Assembly: GCF_008935075.1 (NCBI RefSeq)
Contig: NZ_CP044545.1
Location: forward strand, 1,391,501 to 1,455,500
DNA from: Pradoshia sp. D12
Lineage (GTDB): Bacteria > Bacillota > Bacilli > Bacillales > Pradoshiaceae
Direction of reading: 5' to 3'
DNA length: 64,000 nt
The translations under genes were made by a program, and so were the position numbers. The notes beneath the pieces were generated by a model. That model was not told the DNA's origin and searched no databases. It saw nothing but the letters and a program-made list of their open reading frames with translations. Shown in pieces: positions 30,418-41,022 of this stretch. Numbering within the stretch: position 1 is the first letter of the stretch; each line of letters starts with the position of its first letter.

Positions 30418-31554
30418 ATGAGTAATGAATTACTCGATGCACTGACCATTTTAGAAAAGGAAAAAGGAATTTCAAGGGATGTGCTCGTTGAGGCGATTGA
30501 AGCCGCTCTTGTATCAGCCTATAAGAGAAATTTTAACCAGGCTCAAAATGTCCGTGTGGATTTTAATTTGGTAAATGGATCCATGCGTGTATTTGCTCGT
30601 AAAGAAATTGTTGATGAAGTTTTTGATTCCCGCCTTGAGATCTCTTTGGAAGAAGCAAAAAGCATCAATCCAAACTATGAAGTAGAAGATGTTCTGGAGC
30701 TTGAAGTTACACCAAAAAACTTTGGTCGTATCGCAGCTCAAACAGCTAAGCAAGTTGTAACTCAACGTGTCCGTGAAGCTGAAAGAGGCATTGTATACAA
30801 TGAATTTATTGACCGTGAAGAAGACATTATGACTGGAATTGTCCAACGCCGTGATTCTAAATATATATATGTAGCTCTCGGTAAAACAGAAGCATTGCTT
30901 CCAGCCAACGAGCAGATGCCGAATGAATCCTATCAACCGCATGAACGTTATAAAGTATTTCTAACAAAAGTAGAAAAAACTTCAAAAGGGCCGCAAATTT
31001 TCGTTTCACGTACACATCCGGGCCTTTTAAAGAGATTATTTGAACTTGAGGTGCCTGAGATTTTTGACGGCACAGTTGAAATTAAATCTGTTGCCCGTGA
31101 AGCAGGAGACCGCTCAAAAATATCAGTTCACACTGATAATCATGAGGTGGATCCGGTAGGTGCTTGTGTAGGTCCTAAAGGCCAACGTGTTCAGGCGATT
31201 GTAAACGAACTAAAAGGCGAAAAAATCGATATCGTAAAATGGTCGGATGACCCTGTTGTTTTCGTAGCTAATGCTTTAAGTCCTTCAAAAGTACTTGAAG
31301 TAATTGTGAATGAAGAAGAGAAAGCAACAACAGTTATTGTACCTGACTATCAGCTTTCCCTGGCAATTGGTAAACGTGGGCAAAATGCTCGCCTTGCTGC
31401 AAAGCTTACTGGGTGGAAGATAGATATTAAGAGTGAAACAGATGCGCGTGAAGCGGGAATCTATCCTGTTAATCGCCTGACTGAAGAAAGTGATGAAGAC
31501 GAGCTCGAATTTAAAGGCTTTACTTTCGGACTCGATGATGAAACAGAAGAATGA
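30418..31554 (+). CDS. nusA: Transcription termination/antitermination factor NusA
   Basis: NusA binds RNA polymerase and RNA to modulate pausing and termination. The 378-residue protein has an N-terminal polymerase-binding domain (1-125), an S1 domain (about 132-200, [18 protein letters not shown]) and two KH domains ([34 protein letters not shown]). It lacks the C-terminal acidic repeats of enterobacterial NusA, as is normal in Bacillus. AAGGAGGGG precedes the ATG. Its own leader probably carries the site it acts on. Confidence 0.97.
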   Translation: MSNELLDALTILEKEKGISRDVLVEAIEAALVSAYKRNFNQAQNVRVDFNLVNGSMRVFARKEIVDEVFDSRLEISLEEAKSINPNYEVEDVLELEVTPKNFGRIAAQTAKQVVTQRVREAERGIVYNEFIDREEDIMTGIVQRRDSKYIYVALGKTEALLPANEQMPNESYQPHERYKVFLTKVEKTSKGPQIFVSRTHPGLLKRLFELEVPEIFDGTVEIKSVAREAGDRSKISVHTDNHEVDPVGACVGPKGQRVQAIVNELKGEKIDIVKWSDDPVVFVANALSPSKVLEVIVNEEEKATTVIVPDYQLSLAIGKRGQNARLAAKLTGWKIDIKSETDAREAGIYPVNRLTEESDEDELEFKGFTFGLDDETEE

Positions 31555-31573
31555 TCCTATTGGTGAGGTGAAA

Positions 31574-31861
31574 ATGGTGAACAACCGAAAGAAAGTACCG
31601 CTGAGAAAATGTATCGGCACCGGTGAAATGAAACCAAAAAAAGAAATGATCCGGATTGTTCGCTCCAAGGAAGGAGAGGTTTCAATAGATCCGACCGGCA
31701 AGAAATCAGGCCGCGGGGCCTATTTGAGCCTATCTGAGGAAGCCATTAACGCTGCCAAAAAGAAGAATAGCCTATCTAATCATCTGGAGGCAGATGTAGA
31801 TTCTTCTATATACGAAGAACTTTTAAAGCTGGCTGCTAAGGAGAACAAATCACGACCATGA
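31574..31861 (+). CDS. rnpM: RNase P modulator RnpM (YlxR)
   Basis: A 95-residue protein of the YlxR family, reported to bind RNase P RNA and modulate its activity. I choose ATG 31574 with GAGGTGAAA upstream. The conserved [20 protein letters not shown] and GRGAYLSLS segments follow directly; an earlier in-frame start would lie inside nusA. The stop overlaps the ylxQ start (ATGA). Confidence 0.93.
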   Translation: MVNNRKKVPLRKCIGTGEMKPKKEMIRIVRSKEGEVSIDPTGKKSGRGAYLSLSEEAINAAKKKNSLSNHLEADVDSSIYEELLKLAAKENKSRP

Positions 31862-32160
31862 TGCAAAAACAATGGATGTCCCTTTTGGGACTCGCATATC
31901 GAGCGAGAAAAGTTATTTCCGGGGAAGAATTGGTTATAAAAGAAATACGCTCTCGTCGAGCGAAAATAGTTTTATTATCAAAAGATGCTTCTTTAAATAC
32001 GGAAAAGAAAATCACCGACAAATGTCATTTTTACAAAGTACCGATATGCCGAGTTGAAAACCGAACCGTGCTTGGTCAAGCAATAGGCAAGGATTCAAGA
32101 GTGGTAGTCGCTGTACTTGATGATGGATTTGCAAAGAAATTAATCTCCTTGCTCGATTAA
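31858..32160 (+). CDS. ylxQ: L7Ae-family RNA-binding protein YlxQ
   Basis: A 100-residue protein of the L7Ae/L30e/Gadd45 superfamily, members of which bind kink-turn RNA. The segment [22 protein letters not shown] and [17 protein letters not shown] match the family. It overlaps ylxR by four bases and lies 19 bases before infB. Its specific RNA target in the cell is not established. Confidence 0.92.
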   Translation: MMQKQWMSLLGLAYRARKVISGEELVIKEIRSRRAKIVLLSKDASLNTEKKITDKCHFYKVPICRVENRTVLGQAIGKDSRVVVAVLDDGFAKKLISLLD

Positions 32161-32179
32161 CTAATTCGGGGGTGAAGGA

Positions 32180-34483
32180 ATGGGTAAAGTACGTGTATAT
32201 GAATATGCGAAGAAGAACAATGTTTCTAGTAAAGTGGTAATTAATAAACTTAAAGATATGGGGATTGACGTCAATAATCATATGACGGCTCTAGAGGATC
32301 AGGCAGTAGAAAAATTAGAAAAACTGTTTAATCCTAAATCGGAAAAGGTAAATACCGAGAAACCTCAAAATACTAACCAAACTAGAACTAGTCAAAATCA
32401 GAACCAGAACCAAAACCGAGGAAATATAAACGGGCAACAACAAAAACAGCAAACAAATAGTAACCAGCAAAGAGGTGGCCAGCAAGCTTCAAGGCAATCT
32501 CAAAGTTCCGCAAGACCTAATCCTGGTGTAACAGCAACGAGGAATAACCAGGGAACTAATCAAAATACAAAGAATAAACCGGCATCTAAGGGTAATGAAG
32601 GGAAAAAAAGCGTGCAAGATAATCAAAAAAGAGGTAACTTCAGAAATAATCGAAATAAAAAAAATAACCAACGTCATCAAAGTAAGTCAACTTATCAACC
32701 AATACCTAGAAAAGAAAGAGAATTACCGGAGAAAATCACATTCACCGAATCTCTGTCTGTACAGGAGTTAAGTAAAAAGATTTATCGTGAACCAAGTGAA
32801 ATTATTAAAAAACTATTTATGCTTGGAGTCATGGCAACGATTAATGCAGAATTAGATAAAGATGCAATTGAACTTATTTGTGCTGATTATGGCGTAGAAG
32901 TAGAAGAAATCATTAAAATTGATGTAACAGATCTTGAAGCTGTCATTGCGGATGATGAAAATCCAGATGAAAATACAGTGGAAAGACCGGCAGTAGTTAC
33001 GATTATGGGTCACGTTGACCATGGTAAAACAACATTGCTGGATGCAATCAGAAATACAAAAGTTACTGAAGGCGAAGCAGGCGGAATTACGCAGCATATC
33101 GGTGCTTATCAAGTTGAGGTAGATGGTAAGAAAATCACGTTCCTTGATACACCGGGACATGCTGCCTTCACTACAATGCGTGCGCGTGGTGCTCAAGTAA
33201 CGGATATTACAATTATCGTTGTAGCTGCTGACGATGGAGTAATGCCACAAACAGTTGAAGCGATTAACCATGCTAAAGCAGCAGAGGTTCCAATTATTGT
33301 GGCAGTTAACAAGATGGATAAAGAAGGAGCTAATCCTGATCGCGTAAAACAGGAATTGGTTGAAAATGGCCTGGTACCAGAAGAGTGGGGCGGGGATACT
33401 ATTTTTGTACCAATGTCTGCGAAAAAAGGTGAAGGTATCGAGACATTGCTTGAAATGATTTTACTTGTAAGTGAAGTAAATGAATATAAGGCAAATCCTA
33501 AACGTAAAGCCATTGGTACGGTTATTGAAGCGGAATTGGATAAAGGACGTGGATCTGTCGCTACTTTACTTGTTCAAAATGGAACACTGCGTATAGGAGA
33601 TCCAATTGTTGTTGGAGATACTTTTGGTAAAGTACGTGCGATGGTAAATGATTTAGGCCGCCGTGTTAAAGAAGCGGGTCCATCCACTCCGATTGAAATT
33701 ACCGGATTAAACGAGGTGCCTCAGGCAGGCGATCGCTTCGTTGTATTTGAAGATGAAAAAACAGCACGCCAGGTTGGGGAAGCTCGTGCTCAAAGACATA
33801 TCTTAGCTTCACGTAATGAAAGCTCCCGTGTAACACTTGAAAACTTGTTTGATCAATTAAAACAAGGGGAAGTAAAAGAAATTAATATCATTGTAAAAGG
33901 TGATGTTCAAGGTTCTGTTGAAGCGGTAGCTGCTTCCTTGCAAAAAATTGAGGTTGAAGGCGTAAAAGTTAAAATTATTCATGCGGGTGTTGGTGCAATT
34001 ACTGAATCCGATATTATTTTAGCGACTGCCTCTAATGCAATTGTAATTGGTTTCAACGTGCGTCCGGATGTTAATGCTAAGCGTGCTGCTGAAGCTGAAA
34101 AAGTAGATGTACGTCTGCACAGAATTATCTATAAAGCAATCGAAGAAATCGAAGCAGCGATGAAAGGGATGCTTGATCCTGAGTATGAGGAGAAAGTAAT
34201 CGGTCAGGCTGAAGTTCGTCAAACCATTAAAATTTCCAAAGTAGGAACAATTGCAGGAAGCTATGTAACAGATGGTAAGATTACACGTAACAGTGGAATC
34301 CGTCTAATCCGTGAAGGCATCGTAATCTTTGAAGGTGAACTGGATACACTTAAACGCTTCAAAGATGACGTGAAAGAAGTAGCTCAAGGCTACGAATGCG
34401 GAATAACGATCAAAAACTTTAATGATATTAAAGAAGGCGATGTTATCGAAGCATATGTAATGGAAGAAATTAAAAGAGCATGA
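32180..34483 (+). CDS. infB: Translation initiation factor IF-2
   Basis: IF-2 is the GTPase that brings fMet-tRNA to the 30S subunit. The 767-residue protein opens with a small helical domain ([21 protein letters not shown]), then a long Gln/Asn/Lys-rich disordered linker (about residues 55-175), a second IF2-N domain and the G domain with [14 protein letters not shown] near residue 277, DTPGHAAF and NKMDKEG. C-terminal beta-barrel domains end it. The linker differs strongly from the usual Ala/Pro-type linkers. The stop overlaps ylxP. Confidence 0.98.
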   Translation: MGKVRVYEYAKKNNVSSKVVINKLKDMGIDVNNHMTALEDQAVEKLEKLFNPKSEKVNTEKPQNTNQTRTSQNQNQNQNRGNINGQQQKQQTNSNQQRGGQQASRQSQSSARPNPGVTATRNNQGTNQNTKNKPASKGNEGKKSVQDNQKRGNFRNNRNKKNNQRHQSKSTYQPIPRKERELPEKITFTESLSVQELSKKIYREPSEIIKKLFMLGVMATINAELDKDAIELICADYGVEVEEIIKIDVTDLEAVIADDENPDENTVERPAVVTIMGHVDHGKTTLLDAIRNTKVTEGEAGGITQHIGAYQVEVDGKKITFLDTPGHAAFTTMRARGAQVTDITIIVVAADDGVMPQTVEAINHAKAAEVPIIVAVNKMDKEGANPDRVKQELVENGLVPEEWGGDTIFVPMSAKKGEGIETLLEMILLVSEVNEYKANPKRKAIGTVIEAELDKGRGSVATLLVQNGTLRIGDPIVVGDTFGKVRAMVNDLGRRVKEAGPSTPIEITGLNEVPQAGDRFVVFEDEKTARQVGEARAQRHILASRNESSRVTLENLFDQLKQGEVKEINIIVKGDVQGSVEAVAASLQKIEVEGVKVKIIHAGVGAITESDIILATASNAIVIGFNVRPDVNAKRAAEAEKVDVRLHRIIYKAIEEIEAAMKGMLDPEYEEKVIGQAEVRQTIKISKVGTIAGSYVTDGKITRNSGIRLIREGIVIFEGELDTLKRFKDDVKEVAQGYECGITIKNFNDIKEGDVIEAYVMEEIKRA

Positions 34484-34758
34484 TTGCTGCGGCAGAATGT
34501 GAATGTTTGATTCCTAATGCTCAATCCTTAAAGGAAAAAAGAGCGGTTCTGCAGCGCGTTATGACGCGATTAAAACAAAAATTTAATGTTTCTGTCGCAG
34601 AGGTTGACTATCAGGACATGTGGCAACGCACGGTTATCGCAATCGTGGTTGTCTCGTCGTCCAGAACCAGTTCTGAAAGGGAATTGCAAAAAGCATTATC
34701 CTACCTCGATTCTTTTCCTGAATTGGAGAGTATTGCGACAAATATAGAATGGCTTTAA
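34480..34758 (+). CDS. ylxP: DUF503 family protein YlxP
   Basis: A 92-residue DUF503 protein with the family features [19 protein letters not shown], a ferredoxin-like alpha/beta pattern and a C-terminal helix. Its function is not known. It is always placed between infB and rbfA in Bacillus, so a role in translation or ribosome assembly is inferred. It overlaps infB by four bases. Confidence 0.92.
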   Translation: MIAAAECECLIPNAQSLKEKRAVLQRVMTRLKQKFNVSVAEVDYQDMWQRTVIAIVVVSSSRTSSERELQKALSYLDSFPELESIATNIEWL

Positions 34759-34772
34759 AAGAGGTGAAAAAT

Positions 34773-35132
34773 ATGAGCCTTAGAGCTACCCGTGTGGGAG
34801 AGCAAATGAAGAAAGAACTCAGTGATATACTTGGCAGAAAAATCAAAGATCCACGAGTTGGATTTGTGACTGTCACAGATGTTGAAGTTTCTGGAGACCT
34901 TCAGCAAGCCAAAGTCTATATATCGGTTCTCGGTGATGCCGAAAAAAGAGAAGATACACTTAAAGGTCTTGCTAAAGCTACTGGATTTATTCGTTCTGAG
35001 CTGGGCCAGCGTATTCGATTACGAAAAACTCCGGAAATTATTTTTGAATTTGATGAGTCGATTGACTATGGAAACAGAATTGAAAATCTATTGCATCAAA
35101 TTCATCAGGAAAATAAAGAACCCAATGAATAA
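34773..35132 (+). CDS. rbfA: Ribosome-binding factor A
   Basis: RbfA binds the 30S subunit during 16S rRNA maturation and cold adaptation. ATG 34773 (119 residues) follows AAGAGGTGAAAA. The KH-like domain is seen in [38 protein letters not shown] and [19 protein letters not shown]. It is the last gene of the operon before a terminator-like hairpin. Confidence 0.96.
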   Translation: MSLRATRVGEQMKKELSDILGRKIKDPRVGFVTVTDVEVSGDLQQAKVYISVLGDAEKREDTLKGLAKATGFIRSELGQRIRLRKTPEIIFEFDESIDYGNRIENLLHQIHQENKEPNE

Positions 35133-35138
35133 GGACTA

Positions 35139-35166
35139 GGATAGACGTTATGTCTATCCCCTTTTT
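35139..35166 (+). terminator. Intrinsic terminator after rbfA
   Basis: GGATAGAC (35139-35146) pairs with GTCTATCC (35152-35159), followed by CCTTTTT. It lies inside what is otherwise a continuous gene run, so it may only reduce read-through into truB. Confidence 0.78.
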
Positions 35167-35198
35167 ATATAAAAAATTAGGAGAACAGGGTGATAGTG

Positions 35199-36125
35199 AT
35201 GGAAGAGTTAAATGGAATCCTGATTCTCAATAAACCGGCAGGATTTACTTCTCATGACTGTATTATGAAAGTCAGAAAAATACTGAGGATGAAAAAAGTC
35301 GGACATACAGGAACGTTGGATCCGGATGTCACAGGTGTACTGCCTATATGTCTTGGAAAAGCAACCAGAGTTGCGGAGTACATAACGGATGCTGGTAAAG
35401 AATACATAGGTGAAGTGACTATTGGCTGGTCCACAACCACAGAAGATGCTTCGGGCGACATGGTGGATAAGAAGGTAATTGAGAAGCCGATAAAACGTAC
35501 TGAGATTATCCAGATTTTGAACTCGCTCACAGGAACGATTGTTCAAACACCTCCAATCTACTCAGCTGTTAAAGTAAATGGAAAGCGCTTGTATGAGTAC
35601 GCATTAAAGGGAGAAAAGGTAGACATCCCCTCGCGTAAGGTGAATATTTATGAAATCGAACTTTTGGACGATAGAGAACTATTTGAAGGTGAATCCATTT
35701 CGTTTTCTTTTCGTGTCTCATGTGGGAAAGGAACGTATATCAGAACGCTCTCCTGCATGATAGGTGACCAATTAGGTTATCCAGCCCATATGTCTAAGCT
35801 CATCAGGTCACGCTCAGCGGCTTTCACCCTTGAGGAGGCAATTACACTTGAACAGCTGGCTTTACATGCGGAGAAGGGCACTGTAAGCGACGTACTGAAG
35901 CCTATAGAAGAAGGTGTTCCCAATCTGCCGATTATTAAGGTTTCTAGTGAAATTGCAGAAAAAGTCCGTAATGGTGCTGTACTGACCTCTGACAACCTAT
36001 CTGCTGAAAATACGGAGAGTCCTTTTGCTATTTTTAATGAACAAGAAGAACTAATGGCAATTTATCAGCATCATCCAGAGAAAAAAGGATTGTGTAAACC
36101 GGTTAAAGTTATTCCATTTATATAG
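35199..36125 (+). CDS. truB: tRNA pseudouridine-55 synthase TruB
   Basis: TruB makes pseudouridine 55 in the T loop of tRNAs. The catalytic Asp is in HTGTLDPDVTGVLP. LNKPAGFTSHDCI and the KGTYIRTL segment are also diagnostic. Two starts are possible: ATG 35199 (308 residues, with AGGGTGAT ideally placed) and GTG 35190 (three codons longer, with AGGAG 6 bases upstream). I prefer the ATG. Confidence 0.95.
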   Translation: MEELNGILILNKPAGFTSHDCIMKVRKILRMKKVGHTGTLDPDVTGVLPICLGKATRVAEYITDAGKEYIGEVTIGWSTTTEDASGDMVDKKVIEKPIKRTEIIQILNSLTGTIVQTPPIYSAVKVNGKRLYEYALKGEKVDIPSRKVNIYEIELLDDRELFEGESISFSFRVSCGKGTYIRTLSCMIGDQLGYPAHMSKLIRSRSAAFTLEEAITLEQLALHAEKGTVSDVLKPIEEGVPNLPIIKVSSEIAEKVRNGAVLTSDNLSAENTESPFAIFNEQEELMAIYQHHPEKKGLCKPVKVIPFI

Positions 36126-36164
36126 TATGATATGGATGGAGATTGAAATTAGAGGGGAATAGAG

Positions 36165-37109
36165 ATGAAAATAATCAATATTACACATCCCCATGACTAT
36201 AAGCGGGGGGACTTTCCGCCAATAGCAGTAGCTCTTGGTTATTTTGATGGCGTTCATATTGGCCATCAAAAGGTTATTGAAACGGTAAAACAAATTGGTG
36301 AAGAAAAAGGGCTGGCAACAGCGGTGATGACATTTGATCCTCACCCATCTGTCATTTTGAATAAACATATAAAGCACGTGAGGCTCTTAACACCATTGCA
36401 GGATAAAATTGAATTAATGAAGAACATGGGGTTGGATTATCTTTTTATTGTCCAATTCACACCTGATTTTTCAAGTCTTTCACCACAAAAATTTGTGGAT
36501 GATTATTTGATTTCATTGCATATTCAGCATGTGGTTGCCGGCTTTGATTATTCATATGGACAATACGGAAGAGGAACTATGGAAACTCTTCCGCACCATG
36601 CAAAGGGTATGTTTGATGTAACAACCGTGTCAAAGCAAGATTTTGGAGAGGAAAAAATCAGTTCAACTCGTATTCGAGAGGAATTAATTAACGGCCATAC
36701 TGAAACAATTAATCAATTATTAAGCAGGGATTTCACTGTTAAAGGATGTATTGTAGATGGAGAGAAACGCGGGAGGTTATTAGGGTTTCCTACTGCCAAT
36801 ATAGAAGTGGACCCCGATTATTATCTTCCTGGTACCGGAGTTTATTGCGTACGTATGAAAGTACGCGGTAATTGGTATAATGGTATATGTAATGTAGGCT
36901 ATAAACCTACTTTTCATACGGAAAAAGAAGAGATTCCCACTATAGAAGTACATCTATTAGATTTTGAGGCTGATATCTATCAAGAGAGAGTTGTGGTAGA
37001 GTGGCATAAACGCATACGGAGTGAACAGAAATTCAGCTCTGTGGAACAATTGGTTACTCAGCTTGAAAAAGATAAACAATTCGCAATAGAATATTTTGGA
37101 GTGAATTAA
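36165..37109 (+). CDS. ribF: Bifunctional riboflavin kinase/FAD synthetase
   Basis: This enzyme phosphorylates riboflavin to FMN and adenylates FMN to FAD. The N-terminal FAD-synthetase domain shows VALGYFDGVHIGHQKVI and the ISSTRIRE motif. The C-terminal flavokinase domain shows GRLLGFPTANIEV and GVYCVRMKV. Length is 314 residues. B. subtilis calls the same gene ribC. It follows truB by 39 bases with AGAGGGGA upstream. Confidence 0.96.
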   Translation: MKIINITHPHDYKRGDFPPIAVALGYFDGVHIGHQKVIETVKQIGEEKGLATAVMTFDPHPSVILNKHIKHVRLLTPLQDKIELMKNMGLDYLFIVQFTPDFSSLSPQKFVDDYLISLHIQHVVAGFDYSYGQYGRGTMETLPHHAKGMFDVTTVSKQDFGEEKISSTRIREELINGHTETINQLLSRDFTVKGCIVDGEKRGRLLGFPTANIEVDPDYYLPGTGVYCVRMKVRGNWYNGICNVGYKPTFHTEKEEIPTIEVHLLDFEADIYQERVVVEWHKRIRSEQKFSSVEQLVTQLEKDKQFAIEYFGVN

Positions 37110-37113
37110 GTAC

Positions 37114-37142
37114 TTGCTTTTTTAACCGAGAAGTAGTATTCT
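37114..37142 (+). promoter_or_regulatory. Probable SigA promoter of rpsO
   Basis: TTGCTT at 37114-37119, a 17-base spacer and TATTCT at 37137-37142. It places the start near 37149, ahead of the structured leader. Confidence 0.55.
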
Positions 37143-37161
37143 TAATATCGTATGAAAAGAA

Positions 37162-37206
37162 CCTTTCCTTGGCTAAGCGCATCACCAACGTTCGCTCAGG
37201 AATAGG
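37162..37206 (+). promoter_or_regulatory. Structured rpsO leader (candidate S15 autoregulatory element)
   Basis: CCTTTCCT (37162-37169) pairs with AGGAATAGG (37198-37206), with one bulged T. An inner AGCG (37176-37179) pairs with CGCT (37193-37196). The structure lies 30 bases before the ATG. S15 represses its own mRNA in several bacteria including Bacillus relatives; that this fold is the binding site is inference. Confidence 0.5.
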
Positions 37207-37231
37207 GGATTTTGAAAATTTTAGGAGGTGA

Positions 37232-37507
<276 letters not shown>

Positions 37508-37516
37508 ACTACTCAG

Positions 37517-37543
37517 AAAAAGCGGGATTTTTCCCGCTTTTTT
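37517..37543 (+). terminator. Intrinsic terminator after rpsO
   Basis: AAAAGCGGGA (37517-37526) pairs with TCCCGCTTTT (37532-37541), followed by two more T. Confidence 0.92.
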
Positions 37544-37588
37544 GTTATACATAGAGGAGAAAGAGGAAAGTTAAAGGGTAATGTCGCT

Positions 37589-37616
37589 TTTTAACTCGAC
37601 AACTATGGAGTATACT
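37589..37616 (+). promoter_or_regulatory. Possible SigA promoter of pnp
   Basis: TATACT at 37611-37616 with TTTAAC at 37589-37594, a 16-base spacer. It leaves an untranslated leader of about 90 bases before pnp. Confidence 0.45.
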
Positions 37617-37714
37617 AATATTAATTTGATTGAAATCCAACAGATCTTGTCAAAATGATGAGAAACAGGATAAATTTTGTAAGATTATTGTAAGTAGAGA
37701 GGAGCAATGAAGAA

Positions 37715-39829
37715 ATGGAGCAAACAAAACGCACATTTTCTTTAGATTGGGCAGGACGTCCATTAACGGTTGAAATCGGCCAATTAGCAAAGCAAGCTAA
37801 TGGTGCTGCTTTGATTCGCTATGGCGATTCAGCCGTATTAAGTACAGCTGTAGCTTCAAAGGAACCGAAGAATTTAGATTTCTTCCCATTAACTGTAAGC
37901 TATGAAGAAAAATTATACGCAGTAGGTAAAATCCCTGGAGGGTTCATTAAACGTGAGGGTAGACCAAGTGAAAAAGCGGTACTTACAAGTCGTCTAATCG
38001 ACCGTCCAATTCGCCCGCTGTTCGCAGATGGGTTCCGTAATGATGTACAAGTAGTCAGTATGGTTCTTAGTGTAGATCAAAACTGCCCAACTGAAATGGC
38101 AGCTATGTTCGGATCCTCATTGGCACTTTGTGTTTCTGATATCCCGTTTGAAGGCCCAATTGCCGGTGTTATTGTAGGTCGCGTTGATGGAAAGTTTGTC
38201 ATTAACCCAACGATCGAACAACTTGAAAACAGTGATATTCATTTAACTGTTGCAGGAACAATGGATGCTATTAACATGGTTGAAGCAGGAGCACAGGAAG
38301 TGCCGGAAGAAACCATGCTGGAAGCTATCATGTTTGGACATGATGAAATCAAGAAACTGATTGCATTCCAAAATGAGATTGTGGCTGCAGTTGGTAAAGA
38401 AAAACGTGAAATAACTCTTTATGAGCTAGATGCAGAATTAATCGAGGAAGTTAAAGGTATGTGTTTAGAAGAAATGAACACTGCTGTGCAAGTTCAAGAA
38501 AAACATGCTCGTGAAGATGCAATCAAAGCAGTAAGAGAAAAAGTTGTTGCTGTCTTTGAAGAAAAAGAAGCTGATGAAGAAAAGCTTAAGCAAGTAAATG
38601 AAATCTTGAGTAAATTGGTGAAGGATGAAGTTCGCCGTTTAATTACGGAAGAGAAAATCCGCCCTGATGGAAGAAGTCCTGAAGAAATTCGTCCATTATC
38701 CTCTGAAGTTGGCTTATTGCCTCGTACTCATGGTTCCGGATTATTTACTCGTGGACAAACTCAAGCCCTTTCTATTGCTACACTGGGTGCATTAGGAGAT
38801 GTTCAGATATTGGACGGGCTTGGCCTTGAAGAGTCTAAACGTTTCATGCATCATTATAATTTCCCGCATTTCAGCGTTGGTGAAACTGGACCTATCAGAG
38901 GACCAGGCAGACGTGAAATCGGACATGGTGCATTAGGTGAGAGAGCGCTTGAGCCGGTTATTCCAAATGAAAATGATTTTCCATATACTATTCGTCTTGT
39001 GTCAGAAGTACTTGAATCTAATGGCTCTACGTCTCAGGCAAGTATTTGTGCAAGCACATTGGCATTAATGGATGCGGGTGTTCCAATTAAAGCGCCGGTA
39101 GCAGGAATTGCAATGGGTCTTATTAAAAAGGGAGAACATTATACAGTTCTTTCCGATATTCAAGGAATGGAAGACCACTTGGGAGATATGGACTTTAAAG
39201 TAGCAGGTACAGCAAAAGGTGTAACTGCACTTCAAATGGACATAAAAATTGCAGGTCTGACTCGTGAAATCTTAGAGGAAGCATTAATGCAAGCTCAAAA
39301 GGGCCGGAATCATATTCTGAATCACCTTACAAGCACATTAGAGCAGCCAAGAAAAAATCTTTCTCAATATGCGCCTAAGATTTTAACGATGGCTATTAAA
39401 CCTGACAAAATCAGAGACGTTATTGGACCAAGCGGAAAACAAATCAATAAAATTATTGAAGAAACCGGTGTAAAAATTGATATCGAGCAGGATGGTACAA
39501 TCTACATCGCATCCACTGATCAGGAAATGAATGAAAAGGCTAAAACGATTATTGAAGATTTGGTACGCGAAGTTGAAGTTGGCCAAATTTATCTTGGTAC
39601 GGTTAAACGTATTGAGAAATTTGGATGCTTCGTTGAAATCTTCAAAGGTAAAGATGGTCTTGTCCACATTTCTGAACTGGCAGAAGAACGTGTAGGAAAA
39701 GTCGAGGATGTAGTAAAAATTGGTGATGAGATCCTTGTTAAGGTAACTGAAATAGACAGACAAGGAAGAGTCAACCTTTCTCGTAAAGCAGTTCTAAAAG
39801 AACAAAAAGAAAAAGCAGAACAGAAATAA
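37715..39829 (+). CDS. pnp: Polynucleotide phosphorylase
   Basis: PNPase is the phosphorolytic 3'-5' exoribonuclease of the mRNA decay machinery. The 704-residue protein has two RNase PH domains (first about 10-230, second about 320-540 with [20 protein letters not shown]), a KH domain ([21 protein letters not shown], about 555-615) and a C-terminal S1 domain ([20 protein letters not shown]). AGAGAGGAG lies upstream of the ATG. rnjB, another RNA-decay gene, is also in this window. Confidence 0.98.
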   Translation: MEQTKRTFSLDWAGRPLTVEIGQLAKQANGAALIRYGDSAVLSTAVASKEPKNLDFFPLTVSYEEKLYAVGKIPGGFIKREGRPSEKAVLTSRLIDRPIRPLFADGFRNDVQVVSMVLSVDQNCPTEMAAMFGSSLALCVSDIPFEGPIAGVIVGRVDGKFVINPTIEQLENSDIHLTVAGTMDAINMVEAGAQEVPEETMLEAIMFGHDEIKKLIAFQNEIVAAVGKEKREITLYELDAELIEEVKGMCLEEMNTAVQVQEKHAREDAIKAVREKVVAVFEEKEADEEKLKQVNEILSKLVKDEVRRLITEEKIRPDGRSPEEIRPLSSEVGLLPRTHGSGLFTRGQTQALSIATLGALGDVQILDGLGLEESKRFMHHYNFPHFSVGETGPIRGPGRREIGHGALGERALEPVIPNENDFPYTIRLVSEVLESNGSTSQASICASTLALMDAGVPIKAPVAGIAMGLIKKGEHYTVLSDIQGMEDHLGDMDFKVAGTAKGVTALQMDIKIAGLTREILEEALMQAQKGRNHILNHLTSTLEQPRKNLSQYAPKILTMAIKPDKIRDVIGPSGKQINKIIEETGVKIDIEQDGTIYIASTDQEMNEKAKTIIEDLVREVEVGQIYLGTVKRIEKFGCFVEIFKGKDGLVHISELAEERVGKVEDVVKIGDEILVKVTEIDRQGRVNLSRKAVLKEQKEKAEQK

Positions 39830-39842
39830 ACATGACTTGGTC

Positions 39843-39872
39843 GGCTAGGAGACATTGGTTTCCTAGTCTTTT
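39843..39872 (+). terminator. Intrinsic terminator after pnp
   Basis: GGCTAGGAGAC (39843-39853) pairs with GTTTCCTAGTC (39858-39868), with two G-U pairs and an ATTG loop, then TTTT. Confidence 0.78.
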
Positions 39873-39955
39873 AATCATGTTCATATCTAATTATGGATTC
39901 TTGCGGTTCTAACCTGTCCTACCTGCTCATACATTTTGTGTGAGGAGGAGAAGAG

Positions 39956-40915
39956 ATGGATAAAAAATTGTTGCAATTTCTTGCATTTTGTACCATTTGC
40001 GTTATATCATGGGTGTTGGTGCAAAGCTCATTTATGGACCAATATGTAAAAGGTATTCCAAATGGAACTGTCGCTTATGTTACAAATACAAATGATGAAC
40101 TGTACCAACAAATTGAACAAGCAGCTAAAACATATAATCAAGAGCCTGTAGACGCTGTTATAGATAAGGTGTGGAAGAAAACACCCGGATACAATGGCAT
40201 TCAGGTCAACATTGAGAAATCTTATAAAAAGATGAAAACTAAGGGTAAATTTCAGGAAGCTCAACTCATTTTCAAAGAAAACAGCCCTAATGTTCATTTA
40301 CAAGACTTGTCACCATCGCCAATATACCGTGCGAATCCAAATAAACCCGTTGTATCCTTTATTATTAATGTAGCCTGGGGTAATGAGTATATTGAAGGAA
40401 TGCTGGACACTTTAAAGAGACATAAGATTCATGCTACATTTGTATTGGAAGGACGCTGGGTAAAGAATAATCCGGATCTAGCCAAGCGGATAGCAGCAGC
40501 CGGTCATGAATTAGGGAATCATTCATATACTCATCCAAATATGCAACAATTATCAGCTGCGGCTGCCGAGAAAGAAATCAGCGAAACAAACCGGGTCATC
40601 CAGGAGGTAACAGGATATACTCCTAAGCTATTTGGACCTCCGAGCGGAAGTTTTAATGATCGTACAGTTAAGGTTGCAGCAAGTCTTGGAATGGAAACCA
40701 TATTATGGACAGTTGATACAGTAGATTGGAAAAAACCCACACCGGAAGTCTTAACAAAAAGGGTCCTTGACCACATACATAAAGGTGCGCTTATTCTTAT
40801 GCACCCAACAGAATCAACATCAAAATCAATGGATATATTAATCAAGAACATTGAGAAGGAATATAAAATTGTACCTGTCAGTGAGGCATTCAAAGAAGAA
40901 CGTATAAGTCCCTGA
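39956..40915 (+). CDS. ylxY: Sporulation-associated polysaccharide deacetylase-like protein YlxY
   Basis: A 319-residue protein with an N-terminal membrane anchor/signal (about residues 5-25) and a C-terminal NodB-type domain (about 130-310). The domain keeps HSYTH (189-193) and the late LILMHPT motif. The usual catalytic TFDDG is replaced by NVAWG (138-142), and the RxPxG motif reads GPPSG (226-230). The two Asp residues needed for metal binding and catalysis are therefore absent. Length and position after pnp match ylxY of spore formers. It probably does not act as a standard deacetylase. Confidence 0.9.
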   Translation: MDKKLLQFLAFCTICVISWVLVQSSFMDQYVKGIPNGTVAYVTNTNDELYQQIEQAAKTYNQEPVDAVIDKVWKKTPGYNGIQVNIEKSYKKMKTKGKFQEAQLIFKENSPNVHLQDLSPSPIYRANPNKPVVSFIINVAWGNEYIEGMLDTLKRHKIHATFVLEGRWVKNNPDLAKRIAAAGHELGNHSYTHPNMQQLSAAAAEKEISETNRVIQEVTGYTPKLFGPPSGSFNDRTVKVAASLGMETILWTVDTVDWKKPTPEVLTKRVLDHIHKGALILMHPTESTSKSMDILIKNIEKEYKIVPVSEAFKEERISP

Positions 40916-41022
40916 AGACTTTCCTGCCTTTATTTTGGCGGGAAAGTTTCTCTATGCTATAAAAATGTATACATATTGGGTATGGTAATAAAGAGGGGCA
41001 TCATGAATAGGAGGAACATTTG

